In this document: positions 8,381 through 15,508 of the stretch, one piece after another | Numbering within the stretch: the stretch's first letter is position 1 | How the letters are laid out: the number at the start of each line of letters is the position of its first letter | Assembly: GCA_002353485.1 (NCBI GenBank) | Contig: DEJS01000011.1 | Coordinates: 65,367 to 129,366, forward strand | Direction of reading: 5' to 3' | Length of the DNA stretch: 64,000 nt | From: Prevotella sp. UBA2742 | Lineage (GTDB): Bacteria; Bacteroidota; Bacteroidia; Bacteroidales; Bacteroidaceae | The notes under the pieces: model-generated | What the model saw: the letters and a program-made list of their open reading frames with translations, nothing else | The model's database searches: none | Told to the model about the DNA's origin: nothing | Program-made: the position numbers and the translations under genes

Positions 8381-8812
8381 TTAATGATTCTTTCCTATAA
8401 ACTTTCCGTGGCGGGTAAACTTCAGATTGTACTTGCTAGATAGCTCCACTTTGTATCCGTAGCGACCTTTCTCTATCTGCGTTATCCCAGCATTCGGATA
8501 GTTCTCCTTTACATATTGGCTTATCTTCTGGGGAATCACAGAATCAGGCAGTACGGTCCTCACGCTGCCGTCCATCTTCGTCCATACGCCCTTCTGGTTG
8601 AATTCTATCTCTATGCCATTATCCAATCTGCAGAGATAACCATCCATGTCCCTCTCTGCATACTCTATCTTGGCATTGGCAAATTCTTTATTGATAAAAG
8701 ACTTTGCTGCATGCGGTAATCTTTCGGCAGGAATGGGATTGGAATCTGCGAAACATACCGTTGACATCAGAAATGTCAAAATAAGGATAAGAAAAATTCT
8801 TGTCTGTTTCAT
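8381..8812 (-). CDS. Exported PepSY-like (BLIP-fold) protein
   Basis: A 143-residue protein with a signal peptide (MKQTRIFLILILTFLMSTVCFA) and two repeated ~60-residue units, LPHAAKSFINKEFANAKI...YLCRLDNGIEIEFNQKGVWTKMDG and IPQKISQYVKENYPNAGI...YKVELSSKYNLKFTRHGKFI, as in periplasmic PepSY-like proteins of Bacteroidetes. I chose the ATG at 8812 over 8830 because the -7 box at 8836-8843 would place transcription start close to 8830. It is the first gene of the operon. Its function is unknown; family members are thought to bind peptides or inhibit proteins. Confidence 0.82.
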   Translation of the reverse strand: MKQTRIFLILILTFLMSTVCFADSNPIPAERLPHAAKSFINKEFANAKIEYAERDMDGYLCRLDNGIEIEFNQKGVWTKMDGSVRTVLPDSVIPQKISQYVKENYPNAGITQIEKGRYGYKVELSSKYNLKFTRHGKFIGKNH

Positions 8813-8835
8813 AAAACATACTTTTTGCATTGGTG

Positions 8836-8866
8836 CAAAATTAATAAATATTCCTTAAGTCGCAAA
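8836..8866 (-). promoter_or_regulatory. Promoter of the PepSY-VTC-DUF4956-DUF2490-Sel1 operon
   Basis: Read on the minus strand: TTTG (8866-8863), 19-bp spacer, TAATTTTG (8843-8836). This is a complete Bacteroidetes promoter 24 bases before the chosen start codon. Confidence 0.8.
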
Positions 8867-8892
8867 GAAATTTTATAAAATTAACATATATG

Positions 8893-8915
8893 GTCTTGAA
8901 GTAACTATTCAAGAC
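8893..8915. repeat. Perfect inverted repeat GTCTTGAA-N7-TTCAAGAC
   Basis: Arms 8893-8900 and 8908-8915 around GTAACTA. There is no U tract, so it is more likely an operator-like site than a terminator. It lies just upstream of the minus-strand operon promoter. Confidence 0.5.
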
Positions 8916-8936
8916 ATAGGAAGATACACCCTCTCT

Positions 8937-9002
8937 CTTTGCTCCGATGAAAGTCCTGCTTTGCTCCGATGAAAGTCCCGACAAACAGTGAGGAAAGTCT
9001 CG
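8937..9002. repeat. 22-bp-period repeat array (three units)
   Basis: CTTTGCTCCGATGAAAG plus five bases at 8937 is repeated almost exactly at 8959; a degenerate third unit at 8981 keeps GA.GAAAGTC.CG in register. Each unit is an imperfect 17-bp palindrome plus a 5-base spacer, the same layout as the arrays at 48297 and 61801. Confidence 0.6.
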
Positions 9003-9063
9003 GCTTGGCTGTTGCAAAGTTATGCCTCAATAAGTTTGCAACAACTTTGCAACACCTTCAAGC

Positions 9064-9205
9064 TTTTTGCGACAGTTATGGCAAGCATTGCCGTTCCTGC
9101 CGCAAATTACATATATGCGCCGCATGCTTCTCAGACGGAAATCGCCTATTTTGTTGGAATGAGCCAAAAAGCGTCGTAACTTTGCATCGAGATTCAGAAA
9201 CAAAG
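9064..9205 (+). repeat. Promoter-cassette repeat, copy 3 of 3
   Basis: Same element as 2506-2646 and 3811-3952, about 5 kb away. It is closest to copy 1 in the upstream half (identical GCGACAGTTATGGCAAGCATT, and the CATATATGCGCCGCATGCTTCTC block). Its -7 box TAACTTTG is at 9177-9184, followed by the shared CATCG and GAAACAAAGTATAAACAATA leader. Confidence 0.85.
9177..9184 (+). promoter_or_regulatory. -7 box of the 49-aa exported peptide gene
   Basis: TAACTTTG, 47 bases before the ATG at 9232, inside promoter-cassette copy 3. Confidence 0.7.
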
Positions 9206-9231
9206 TATAAACAATAAAAAACAAAAAGATT

Positions 9232-9381
9232 ATGGCAAAGACAAGAATGATGGTAAAGCAGGTGCTCATGAGCATCGTTACCCTGGCGAATTTCGTAATG
9301 GCACAGTATGAGGACTTCAACCGCGTAGCAAGTATCGGTGGCGGCCTCGTCAGCTACAACTACTACTCTTCCGAAGCATAG
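9232..9381 (+). CDS. Small exported peptide (49 aa)
   Basis: A short open frame placed exactly where copies 1 and 2 of the promoter cassette place their genes. It encodes a basic start and hydrophobic stretch (MAKTRMMVKQVLMSIVTLAN, then FVMA) that looks like a signal peptide cleaved after VMA, leaving a mature peptide of ~25 residues rich in Tyr, Ser and Gly (QYEDFNRVASIGGG, then SYNYYSSEA). The signal region has the same layout as the leaders at 2751 and 3976 but a different sequence. A strong terminator follows 46 bases later, so it is its own transcription unit. It is either a genuine small secreted peptide or a truncated remnant of a larger exported protein. Confidence 0.6.
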   Translation: MAKTRMMVKQVLMSIVTLANFVMAQYEDFNRVASIGGGLVSYNYYSSEA

Positions 9382-9427
9382 ACTTCAGCCTCGGAGAATC
9401 AAGGAGAATCTTAAATCCGAAGAAAGT

Positions 9428-9458
9428 GGACTGATTGTTTGGTCAGTCCGTTTTTTTT
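9428..9458 (+). terminator. Intrinsic terminator after the 49-aa gene
   Basis: GGACTGA (9428-9434) pairs with TCAGTCC (9443-9449), followed by G and eight Ts. Confidence 0.9.
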
Positions 9459-9469
9459 GCGTACCTTCG
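9438..9469 (+). promoter_or_regulatory. uxuA promoter overlapping the preceding terminator
   Basis: TTTG at 9438-9441 lies in the terminator loop; 20 bases later comes TACCTTCG (9462-9469), a one-mismatch -7 box. The spacing fits the Bacteroidetes consensus and the ATG is 56 bases downstream. Confidence 0.6.
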
Positions 9470-9525
9470 CAGCTGATAAATAATCTGAACGACTAACATA
9501 TTATTAATATAAGGTATAAACAACT

Positions 9526-10785
9526 ATGGAAAGAACATGGAGATGGTTTGGCAAGAAGGACAAGATAACCCTTGCCATGCTACGTGAGATTGGCGTTGAG
9601 GGCATCGTGACGGCGCTGCATGACGTGCCCCTGGGACAGGTTTGGACACGCGAGAAGATTCGTGAGCTGCGCGAGTACATCGAGTCATACGGCATGCGGT
9701 GGAGCGTGGTGGAATCGCTGCCCGTGGTAGAAACCATCAAATATGGCGGGCCCGACCGCGACGAACAGATAGAGGTTTACAAGGAGTCGTTGCGCAACCT
9801 GTCGGCCGAAGGCATACATACAATTTGTTATAACTTCATGCCTGTACTTGACTGGGCCCGTACAGACCTGGCTCACCTTAACCCCAACGGTTCAACAAAC
9901 CTATACTTCAACTACGGCGAGTTTGCCTACTTCGACATCTACATCCTAAAGCGCCAAGGTGCGCGCGAAGAGTGGGCCCGCTTCGAAATGAAGAACGAGC
10001 AGGGCGAGAAGATAGACCGCAACGTGCTGGCCGAGGCCGACGCACTGGCCAAGACCATGACTCCTGAGCAGGAACACAAGCTGGTAGAGAACATCATCAT
10101 CAAGACACAAGGCTTTGTCAGCGGCAACTTCTCCGAGAACGACGAGGCCCCGATACAGAAGTTCCGCGACTTCCTGGAGCTTTACAAGGGTATTGACAAG
10201 AACCAATTACGCCAAAACATGAAGTACTTCCTCGAGGCCATCATGCCCACCTGCGAGGAATGCGACATGAACATGTGCGTACACCCCGACGACCCACCCA
10301 TCGAAATCCTGGGCCTGCCCCGCATTGTGCGTACCGAGGACGACATACGCTGGTTCCTCAACGCCGTTCCCAACCCGCACAATGGGCTGACCTTCTGCGC
10401 CGGCAGCTTGTCAGCAGGAGCCTACAACAACGTAGTTGAGATGGCTCGTGAGTTTGCACCACGCACCCACTTCGTACACCTGCGTTCATGCCACATTTTC
10501 CCCAACGGCGACTTTACCGAAGCCTCTCACCTGGGCGGCCGTGCCGACATCATAGAGCTGGCACGCATCTTCGAACAACAGAACCCCACCCTACCCATGC
10601 GCGTAGACCACGGCATGACATTCACAGACGAGCCAGGAGGCATCATGGACGAGTCGACACACGGCCACAATGCCGGCTACACACTCCTGGGACGCATGTT
10701 CGCCCTTGGACAAGTGCAAGGCATACTGGCCACCGTCGACCGCGAACTTGGCATACCTTACAAACAGCCTGGATTCTTTGATTAA
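9526..10785 (+). CDS. uxuA: Mannonate dehydratase
   Basis: A 419-residue TIM-barrel enzyme that dehydrates D-mannonate to 2-keto-3-deoxy-D-gluconate in hexuronate (glucuronate) breakdown. It has the usual family length and start (ERTWRWFGKKDKITL). Conserved metal-site segments are visible: the CVHPDDPP loop, the FCAGS segment, FVHLRSCH, and the late MRVDHGMTFTDE and GYTLLGRMFALGQ blocks. Mn2+/Fe2+ dependence is family knowledge. It is followed 23 bases later by the fructuronate reductase gene, which makes its substrate, so the pair forms a two-step uronate module. Confidence 0.96.
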   Translation: MERTWRWFGKKDKITLAMLREIGVEGIVTALHDVPLGQVWTREKIRELREYIESYGMRWSVVESLPVVETIKYGGPDRDEQIEVYKESLRNLSAEGIHTICYNFMPVLDWARTDLAHLNPNGSTNLYFNYGEFAYFDIYILKRQGAREEWARFEMKNEQGEKIDRNVLAEADALAKTMTPEQEHKLVENIIIKTQGFVSGNFSENDEAPIQKFRDFLELYKGIDKNQLRQNMKYFLEAIMPTCEECDMNMCVHPDDPPIEILGLPRIVRTEDDIRWFLNAVPNPHNGLTFCAGSLSAGAYNNVVEMAREFAPRTHFVHLRSCHIFPNGDFTEASHLGGRADIIELARIFEQQNPTLPMRVDHGMTFTDEPGGIMDESTHGHNAGYTLLGRMFALGQVQGILATVDRELGIPYKQPGFFD

Positions 10786-10808
10786 TTCATAGTTCACAGT
10801 CTAAAGTT

Positions 10809-12395
10809 ATGAAGTTAAAAGACATTCTTAGCGGCCAGTTGAACGCCGCAGCATGGGAGCAGAAAGGCTACGAGCTCCCCAAGTTTGACATCAAAGCCCT
10901 GCGCGAGAGAACCTACAAGGAGCCCACATGGGTACACTTTGGCGGTGGAAACATATTCCGAGCCTTCCCTGCAGCTATCCTCAATGACGCCTTGAACACA
11001 GGACAGTACGACCGTGGCGTCATCGTAGCCGAGACATTCGACTTCGAAGTCATCGACAAAGCCTACCAACCCTACGACAACCTGTCGCTATACGTCGCCC
11101 TGCGCAGCGACGGCAACATTGAGAAGAAAGTTATTGCCTCTGTCACCGAAGCCCTCAAGGCCGACTACCAGTTCCAGGATTGGCAGCGACTCGTCGACAT
11201 CTTCCGACAGCCCTCCCTGCAGATGATATCCTTCACCATCACAGAAAAAGGCTACTCCTACAACGACGCAGACCTGGCACGCGGCCTGAAACCCGTATTC
11301 GCCTTAGGCAAAGTGACCGCTCTCCTTTACGAACGCTACCAAGCCGGACAGCTGCCACTGACTATACAGTCGATGGACAACTGCTCGCATAACGGCGACA
11401 AGGTAAGACAGGGCGTCATGGCATACGCCGAACGCTGGGCGAAGGACGGACTGGTGGAAGAAGGATTTCTGAGCTACCTGAAGGACGAAACCAAGGTGAC
11501 CTTCCCCTGGTCCATGATAGACAAAATAACCCCACGTCCGCACGAGAAAGTCAAAGAACTCCTACAGCAGGACGGTTTTGAAGACAACAACTATATTGAA
11601 ACCGAGCGCCACACCTTCACAGCACCTTTCGTCAACGCCGAGGAAGTTCAATATCTGGTCATAGAAGACAACTACACCAACGGTCGTCCCCCACTCCATT
11701 TGGGCGGCGCACTCTACACCACCCGCGAGACCGTGGACAAGGTCGAAACCATGAAGGTGACCACCTGCCTCAACCCCTTGCACACCGCCATGAGCATCTA
11801 CGGTTGCATGCTGGGCTACACCCTCATCTCGGCCGAGATGCAGGACGATGACCTACGAGCCTTCATACAGAAGATAGGTTACATGGAGGCTATGCCCGTA
11901 GTGACCGACCCTGGCGTGCTGAACCCATACGAATTCATTGGTGCTGTCATCAACAAGCGACTGCCTAACCCGTTCATGCCCGATGCCCCACAGCGCATAG
12001 CCATGGACACCAGCCAGAAACTGCCCATACGCTTCGGCGAGACCATAAAAAAATACATAGCACGAGGCCTTGATATGAAGAATCTCGTTCTTATTCCCCT
12101 CACTTTGGCCGGATACGCACGCTACCTAAAGGGACTGAAGGACGACCTGACCCCCTTCGAGCCCTCACCAGACCCCATGCTACAGGAACTGCAGCAGATA
12201 GTGTCACCCCTGGAAGTAGGCCGACAAAACCAGGACTTCAGCTGTCTGAAACAGCTGTACTCGCGCAAGGACGTCTTCGGATTGGACCTCTACCAGGCCG
12301 GACTGGGCGAACAAATAGAAGACTATGTCAAAGAGCTCTTTGCAGGCGCTGGAGCTGTACGCAAAACATTACATAAGTACGTCGCACAAAGATAA
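10809..12395 (+). CDS. uxuB: Fructuronate reductase / mannitol dehydrogenase family
   Basis: A 528-residue long-chain polyol dehydrogenase. The N-terminal nucleotide-binding motif FGGGNIFRAF is followed by the family catalytic signature K-x5-N-x2-H (KVTTCLNPLHTA). With uxuA immediately upstream the reaction is almost certainly D-fructuronate to D-mannonate with NADH, though altronate oxidoreductases (uxaB) share the fold. A perfect-looking terminator follows, so uxuA and uxuB form a closed two-gene operon. No kdgK, kdgA or uxaC is present in this window. Confidence 0.9.
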   Translation: MKLKDILSGQLNAAAWEQKGYELPKFDIKALRERTYKEPTWVHFGGGNIFRAFPAAILNDALNTGQYDRGVIVAETFDFEVIDKAYQPYDNLSLYVALRSDGNIEKKVIASVTEALKADYQFQDWQRLVDIFRQPSLQMISFTITEKGYSYNDADLARGLKPVFALGKVTALLYERYQAGQLPLTIQSMDNCSHNGDKVRQGVMAYAERWAKDGLVEEGFLSYLKDETKVTFPWSMIDKITPRPHEKVKELLQQDGFEDNNYIETERHTFTAPFVNAEEVQYLVIEDNYTNGRPPLHLGGALYTTRETVDKVETMKVTTCLNPLHTAMSIYGCMLGYTLISAEMQDDDLRAFIQKIGYMEAMPVVTDPGVLNPYEFIGAVINKRLPNPFMPDAPQRIAMDTSQKLPIRFGETIKKYIARGLDMKNLVLIPLTLAGYARYLKGLKDDLTPFEPSPDPMLQELQQIVSPLEVGRQNQDFSCLKQLYSRKDVFGLDLYQAGLGEQIEDYVKELFAGAGAVRKTLHKYVAQR

Positions 12396-12426
12396 CCACT
12401 AAGACATAGTGATGTATACAAAACTA

Positions 12427-12461
12427 AAAACTGGCAAAATAGTTAATTTTGTCAGTTTTTT
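12427..12461 (+). terminator. Intrinsic terminator of uxuAB
   Basis: 14-bp stem AAAACTGGCAAAAT (12427-12440) / ATTTTGTCAGTTTT (12446-12459) with one G-U pair and a five-base loop, followed by further Ts. Confidence 0.9.
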
Positions 12462-12533
12462 CACATTATACGCGTTAAATTCTAACTGCCGTTAACAGCA
12501 GGCATGGAAGTGTTAAATCAAGACAAAAAAGCA

Positions 12534-12573
12534 TGACACTTTGTCAGTATTCCAATTTTTGCCCCTATATTTG
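12534..12573 (+). promoter_or_regulatory. degP promoter with palindrome over the -33 box
   Basis: -7 box TATATTTG at 12566-12573 and a candidate -33 TTTG at 12540-12543 (22-bp spacer). The TTTG is inside a perfect palindrome TGACACTTTGTCA (12534-12546), which could be a regulator site. Confidence 0.55.
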
Positions 12574-12649
12574 CACTCGGAAAACCAGAACAGGCAGACC
12601 AAAAATGCAAAATAAAGAATATAAAAAAGAATATTAACTAAGTAAACAC

Positions 12650-14128
12650 ATGAAAATTATGAAAAAGATTGTAAGAAGCCTCATGCCCGGCATGCTGATG
12701 CTGTTCGTGGCATTTTCAACAGCATCATGCAACAAGACACAAGCTGCCCCTCAGGCTGCCCCCGCCGCAGCACCAGGACAACCCGTGGACCTGACATACG
12801 CAGCCGAGAAGGCCCTGCCTACTGTGGTGTATATCAAGTCGGTCATCAACTCGAAGACTCAAACTGTGGAGTACTCCGATCCGTTCGAAGACTTCTTCAG
12901 CGATCCTTTCGGTGGTTTCTTCGGCCGTGGCCAGGGCAATAACAATGGTAAGCACCAGCGTCAGGTGCAAACTCCCAAGCGTGCCGCAGCAGGCTCGGGT
13001 GTCATCATCTCCTCTGACGGATACATCGTCACAAATAACCACGTGGTAGACGGAGCCGACGAACTCACTGTCACACTGAACGAAAATTCGAAGGAATACT
13101 CGGCACGCATCATCGGAGCCGACAAGACCACCGACCTGGCGCTTATAAAGATTGACGCCAAGAACTTGCCTGCCATCGTCATCGCCAACTCTGACGACGT
13201 GAAGATAGGCGAATGGGTTCTGGCCGTGGGCAATCCTCTGGGACTGAACAACACCGTGACGGCTGGCATAGTATCGGCCAAGGCACGTTCCATGGGACAA
13301 GGCGTATCGTCTATGATACAGACCGACGCTGCCATTAACCAAGGTAACTCGGGCGGTGCATTGGTCAATACACGAGGTGAGCTCATCGGCATCAACGCCA
13401 TGATATACTCGCAGACGGGCTCTAACATCGGCTATGGATTTGCCATTCCCACCACTATCGTCAACAAAGCAGTTGACGACTTCAAGAAGTACGGCTCTTA
13501 CCAGCGTGCCATGATAGGCATCCAAGGCATGGACGTGAAAAACTACGTCGACGCCATGAAGGATCAGGACAAGGATGTCGAAGACTTCGGAACCATGGAG
13601 GGTATCTATATTGACAAAGTAGTAGACAATGGTGCTGCCGCTGACGCCGGTTTGCAGAAGGGCGACGTGATTACCCATGTGGACGGCCAAAAAGTGAAGC
13701 AATTTGGCGAACTGCAGGCCATTATAGCCCAGAAGCGCCCTGGTGACAAGGTTACCATCAAATACCTCCGCAACAAAAAGGAAAAGAGCGCCACGCTGAC
13801 GCTGAAGAACGAGCAAGGCACCACGAAGGTGGTAAAGAATGCTGACGTTGACGTACTTGGCATTGACGTGCGCCCCATTACCGACTCTCAGAAGTCGCAA
13901 CTCGAGATATCGTACGGACTGGAGGTTCTGAAGGTCAACGGAGGCAAGATGAAGGACGCTGGCGTACCCAAGGGCTTCATCATACAGACCATCAACGACA
14001 CCCCGATGCGCAGTTTCGACGACCTGCAGCAGGCTGTCAAGGACGCCGGTGACCAAATGCTCGTCATCAAAGGAATATTCCCAACTGGCAAACGAGGAGG
14101 ATTCGTCGTCTACCTACAGAACGAATAA
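12650..14128 (+). CDS. degP: Do/HtrA family periplasmic serine protease with two PDZ domains
   Basis: A 492-residue envelope protease/chaperone of the DegP/DegQ type that handles misfolded exported proteins. After a signal sequence ending near TASC27 (possibly a lipoprotein) comes a trypsin-like domain with the triad His131 (TNNHVVDGADEL), Asp162 (KTTDLALI) and Ser234 (NQGNSGGAL), then PDZ1 (~290-380) and PDZ2 (~400-490). A Gly/Asn-rich loop (FGRGQGNNNG) precedes the protease core, as in the LA loop of DegP. ATG codons at 12650 and 12659 are both possible. DegP and DegQ cannot be separated from sequence alone. Confidence 0.94.
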   Translation: MKIMKKIVRSLMPGMLMLFVAFSTASCNKTQAAPQAAPAAAPGQPVDLTYAAEKALPTVVYIKSVINSKTQTVEYSDPFEDFFSDPFGGFFGRGQGNNNGKHQRQVQTPKRAAAGSGVIISSDGYIVTNNHVVDGADELTVTLNENSKEYSARIIGADKTTDLALIKIDAKNLPAIVIANSDDVKIGEWVLAVGNPLGLNNTVTAGIVSAKARSMGQGVSSMIQTDAAINQGNSGGALVNTRGELIGINAMIYSQTGSNIGYGFAIPTTIVNKAVDDFKKYGSYQRAMIGIQGMDVKNYVDAMKDQDKDVEDFGTMEGIYIDKVVDNGAAADAGLQKGDVITHVDGQKVKQFGELQAIIAQKRPGDKVTIKYLRNKKEKSATLTLKNEQGTTKVVKNADVDVLGIDVRPITDSQKSQLEISYGLEVLKVNGGKMKDAGVPKGFIIQTINDTPMRSFDDLQQAVKDAGDQMLVIKGIFPTGKRGGFVVYLQNE

Positions 14129-14160
14129 AAAAGAGAAGCATTTTTTGCGACAATAGTTAA

Positions 14161-14208
14161 AAAAGTAAGGCATTCTTTTGGATATTACAAAAAAATGCCT
14201 TACTTTTG
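14161..14208 (+). promoter_or_regulatory. rpoD promoter inside a 14-bp perfect inverted repeat
   Basis: Arms AAAAGTAAGGCATT (14161-14174) and AATGCCTTACTTTT (14194-14207) are exact reverse complements. The -33 box TTTG (14177-14180) lies in the loop and the -7 box TACTTTTG (14201-14208) in the right arm, with a 20-bp spacer. The hairpin could also terminate degP transcription, though its U tract is only four bases. Confidence 0.8.
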
Positions 14209-14234
14209 CATTCGGCTTTCAATAAAACTATTGC

Positions 14235-15098
14235 ATGAGACAACTGAAAATCACCCGATCAATCACTAACCGCGAGAGCGAAGCCTTAGAAAAATACTTG
14301 TCAGAAATTGGCAAGGAAGACCTCTTGTCTACCGATGAAGAGGTTGAATTGGCCCAGCGCATTCGCAAGGGCGACAAGGAAGCTCTGGAACGATTGACAA
14401 AAGCCAACCTGCGCTTTGTGGTTAGCGTTGCCAAGCAATACCAGAATCAGGGACTTGCCCTTCCCGATCTTATCAACGAAGGCAATCTGGGACTTATCAA
14501 GGCCGCAGAGAAGTTCGACGAGACCCGCGGCTTCAAATTCATCTCCTACGCCGTATGGTGGATACGCCAGAGTATACTACAAGCCATTGCCGAGCAGAGC
14601 CGCATCGTGAGACTGCCATTGAACCAGGTAGGGTCAATGAATAAGATAAACCAGATGCTCAGCAAGTTCGAACAAGAGAACGAGCGCCGCCCATCAATAA
14701 ACGAAATAGCCGACAAGACAGGCATTGAAGAAGAAAAGGTCGACGAAGCCATGCAAATTGGTGGACGTCACGTCTCTGTTGACGCACCATTTGTGGACGG
14801 CGAAGACAACTCGCTGCTTGATGTATTGCCTAACGACAACGCACCACAGGCCGACCGCCAACTGGTACTCGAGTCGCTGCGTTCAGAGATTGCCAACGCC
14901 TTACTTTCGCTCAACGAGCGCGAGCGCAACATCGTCAAGGCATTCTATGGCATCGGGCAGCAGGAAATGACGCTCGAGGAGATAGGTACCAAATTCGGGC
15001 TCACGCGCGAACGCGTCAGACAAATCAAAGAGAAAGCCATACGCAGACTCCGCAACAACACCAAGAATAAAATATTAAAAGCATATTTAGGACAATGA
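14235..15098 (+). CDS. rpoD: Primary sigma factor of the Bacteroidetes type
   Basis: A 287-residue sigma-70 factor that directs RNA polymerase to TAnnTTTG promoters. The short N-terminus lacks region 1.1, as expected for this phylum. Region 1.2 (SEALEKYLSEIGK), region 2 (the LRFVVSVAKQYQNQGL and DLINEGNLGLIKAAEKFD blocks, then FKFISYAVWWIRQSI), region 3 (RPSINEIADKTGI) and region 4 (MTLEEIGTKFGLTRERVRQI) are all present. Its ATGA overlap with the next gene suggests translational coupling. The promoter sits in an inverted repeat (14161-14208), which raises the possibility of self-control. Confidence 0.97.
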   Translation: MRQLKITRSITNRESEALEKYLSEIGKEDLLSTDEEVELAQRIRKGDKEALERLTKANLRFVVSVAKQYQNQGLALPDLINEGNLGLIKAAEKFDETRGFKFISYAVWWIRQSILQAIAEQSRIVRLPLNQVGSMNKINQMLSKFEQENERRPSINEIADKTGIEEEKVDEAMQIGGRHVSVDAPFVDGEDNSLLDVLPNDNAPQADRQLVLESLRSEIANALLSLNERERNIVKAFYGIGQQEMTLEEIGTKFGLTRERVRQIKEKAIRRLRNNTKNKILKAYLGQ

Positions 15099-15508
15099 AA
15101 TTTCTGAAGTACATCGTACTCCTACTACTTACATTAACGGTTACGACTGCAGAAGCCAAACGTCTGAAAACCAACCAGGTATACATGTTTGGATTTTCGG
15201 CTTCATTTAAGGACTCCGTCATCTATGTCACCGACATACAGCATATAGAGGGAGCATGGATAGAGACTAAGAACAAGTTTCTTATGGGACGCGACAACTA
15301 CTCGTACCAGCTTAAGAACCACCTTGCCGAGAAGCAGAACCAGCCCAACAGGGTGTGCATGGTATTCTATGCCCTCTCCAAGAAAAAAGCCGAGAAGCTG
15401 TATCTAAAGCTGATGAAGAAATACAAGAAAGGCTACGAGGTGCGCTACATGAACGCCACAGAGTTCAAGTTTGAAGCCATCGACATGTCACCCGATGAAA
15501 GCCAATGA
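15095..15508 (+). CDS. Small exported protein of unknown function
   Basis: A 137-residue protein with a clear signal peptide (MKFLKYIVLLLLTLTVTTAEA) and a basic, tyrosine-rich mature part. I do not recognise a named domain. The central part alternates strands and helices (YMFGFSASFKDSVIYVTDI, then a Lys-rich helix AEKLYLKLMKKYKKGYEVRY). It overlaps rpoD by four bases (ATGA) and the HD gene by four bases, so it is part of the rpoD operon and probably translationally coupled on both sides. Confidence 0.85.
   Translation: MKFLKYIVLLLLTLTVTTAEAKRLKTNQVYMFGFSASFKDSVIYVTDIQHIEGAWIETKNKFLMGRDNYSYQLKNHLAEKQNQPNRVCMVFYALSKKKAEKLYLKLMKKYKKGYEVRYMNATEFKFEAIDMSPDESQ

Noticed and set aside
12725..14056. 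443-codon antisense open frame over degP
   Set aside because: Mirror of a strongly supported protease gene; the translation has no domain or signal.
14161..14207. Plain intrinsic terminator of degP only
   Set aside because: The hairpin has a 19-nt loop and only four Ts, and exactly contains the rpoD promoter boxes; a regulatory role is at least as likely.
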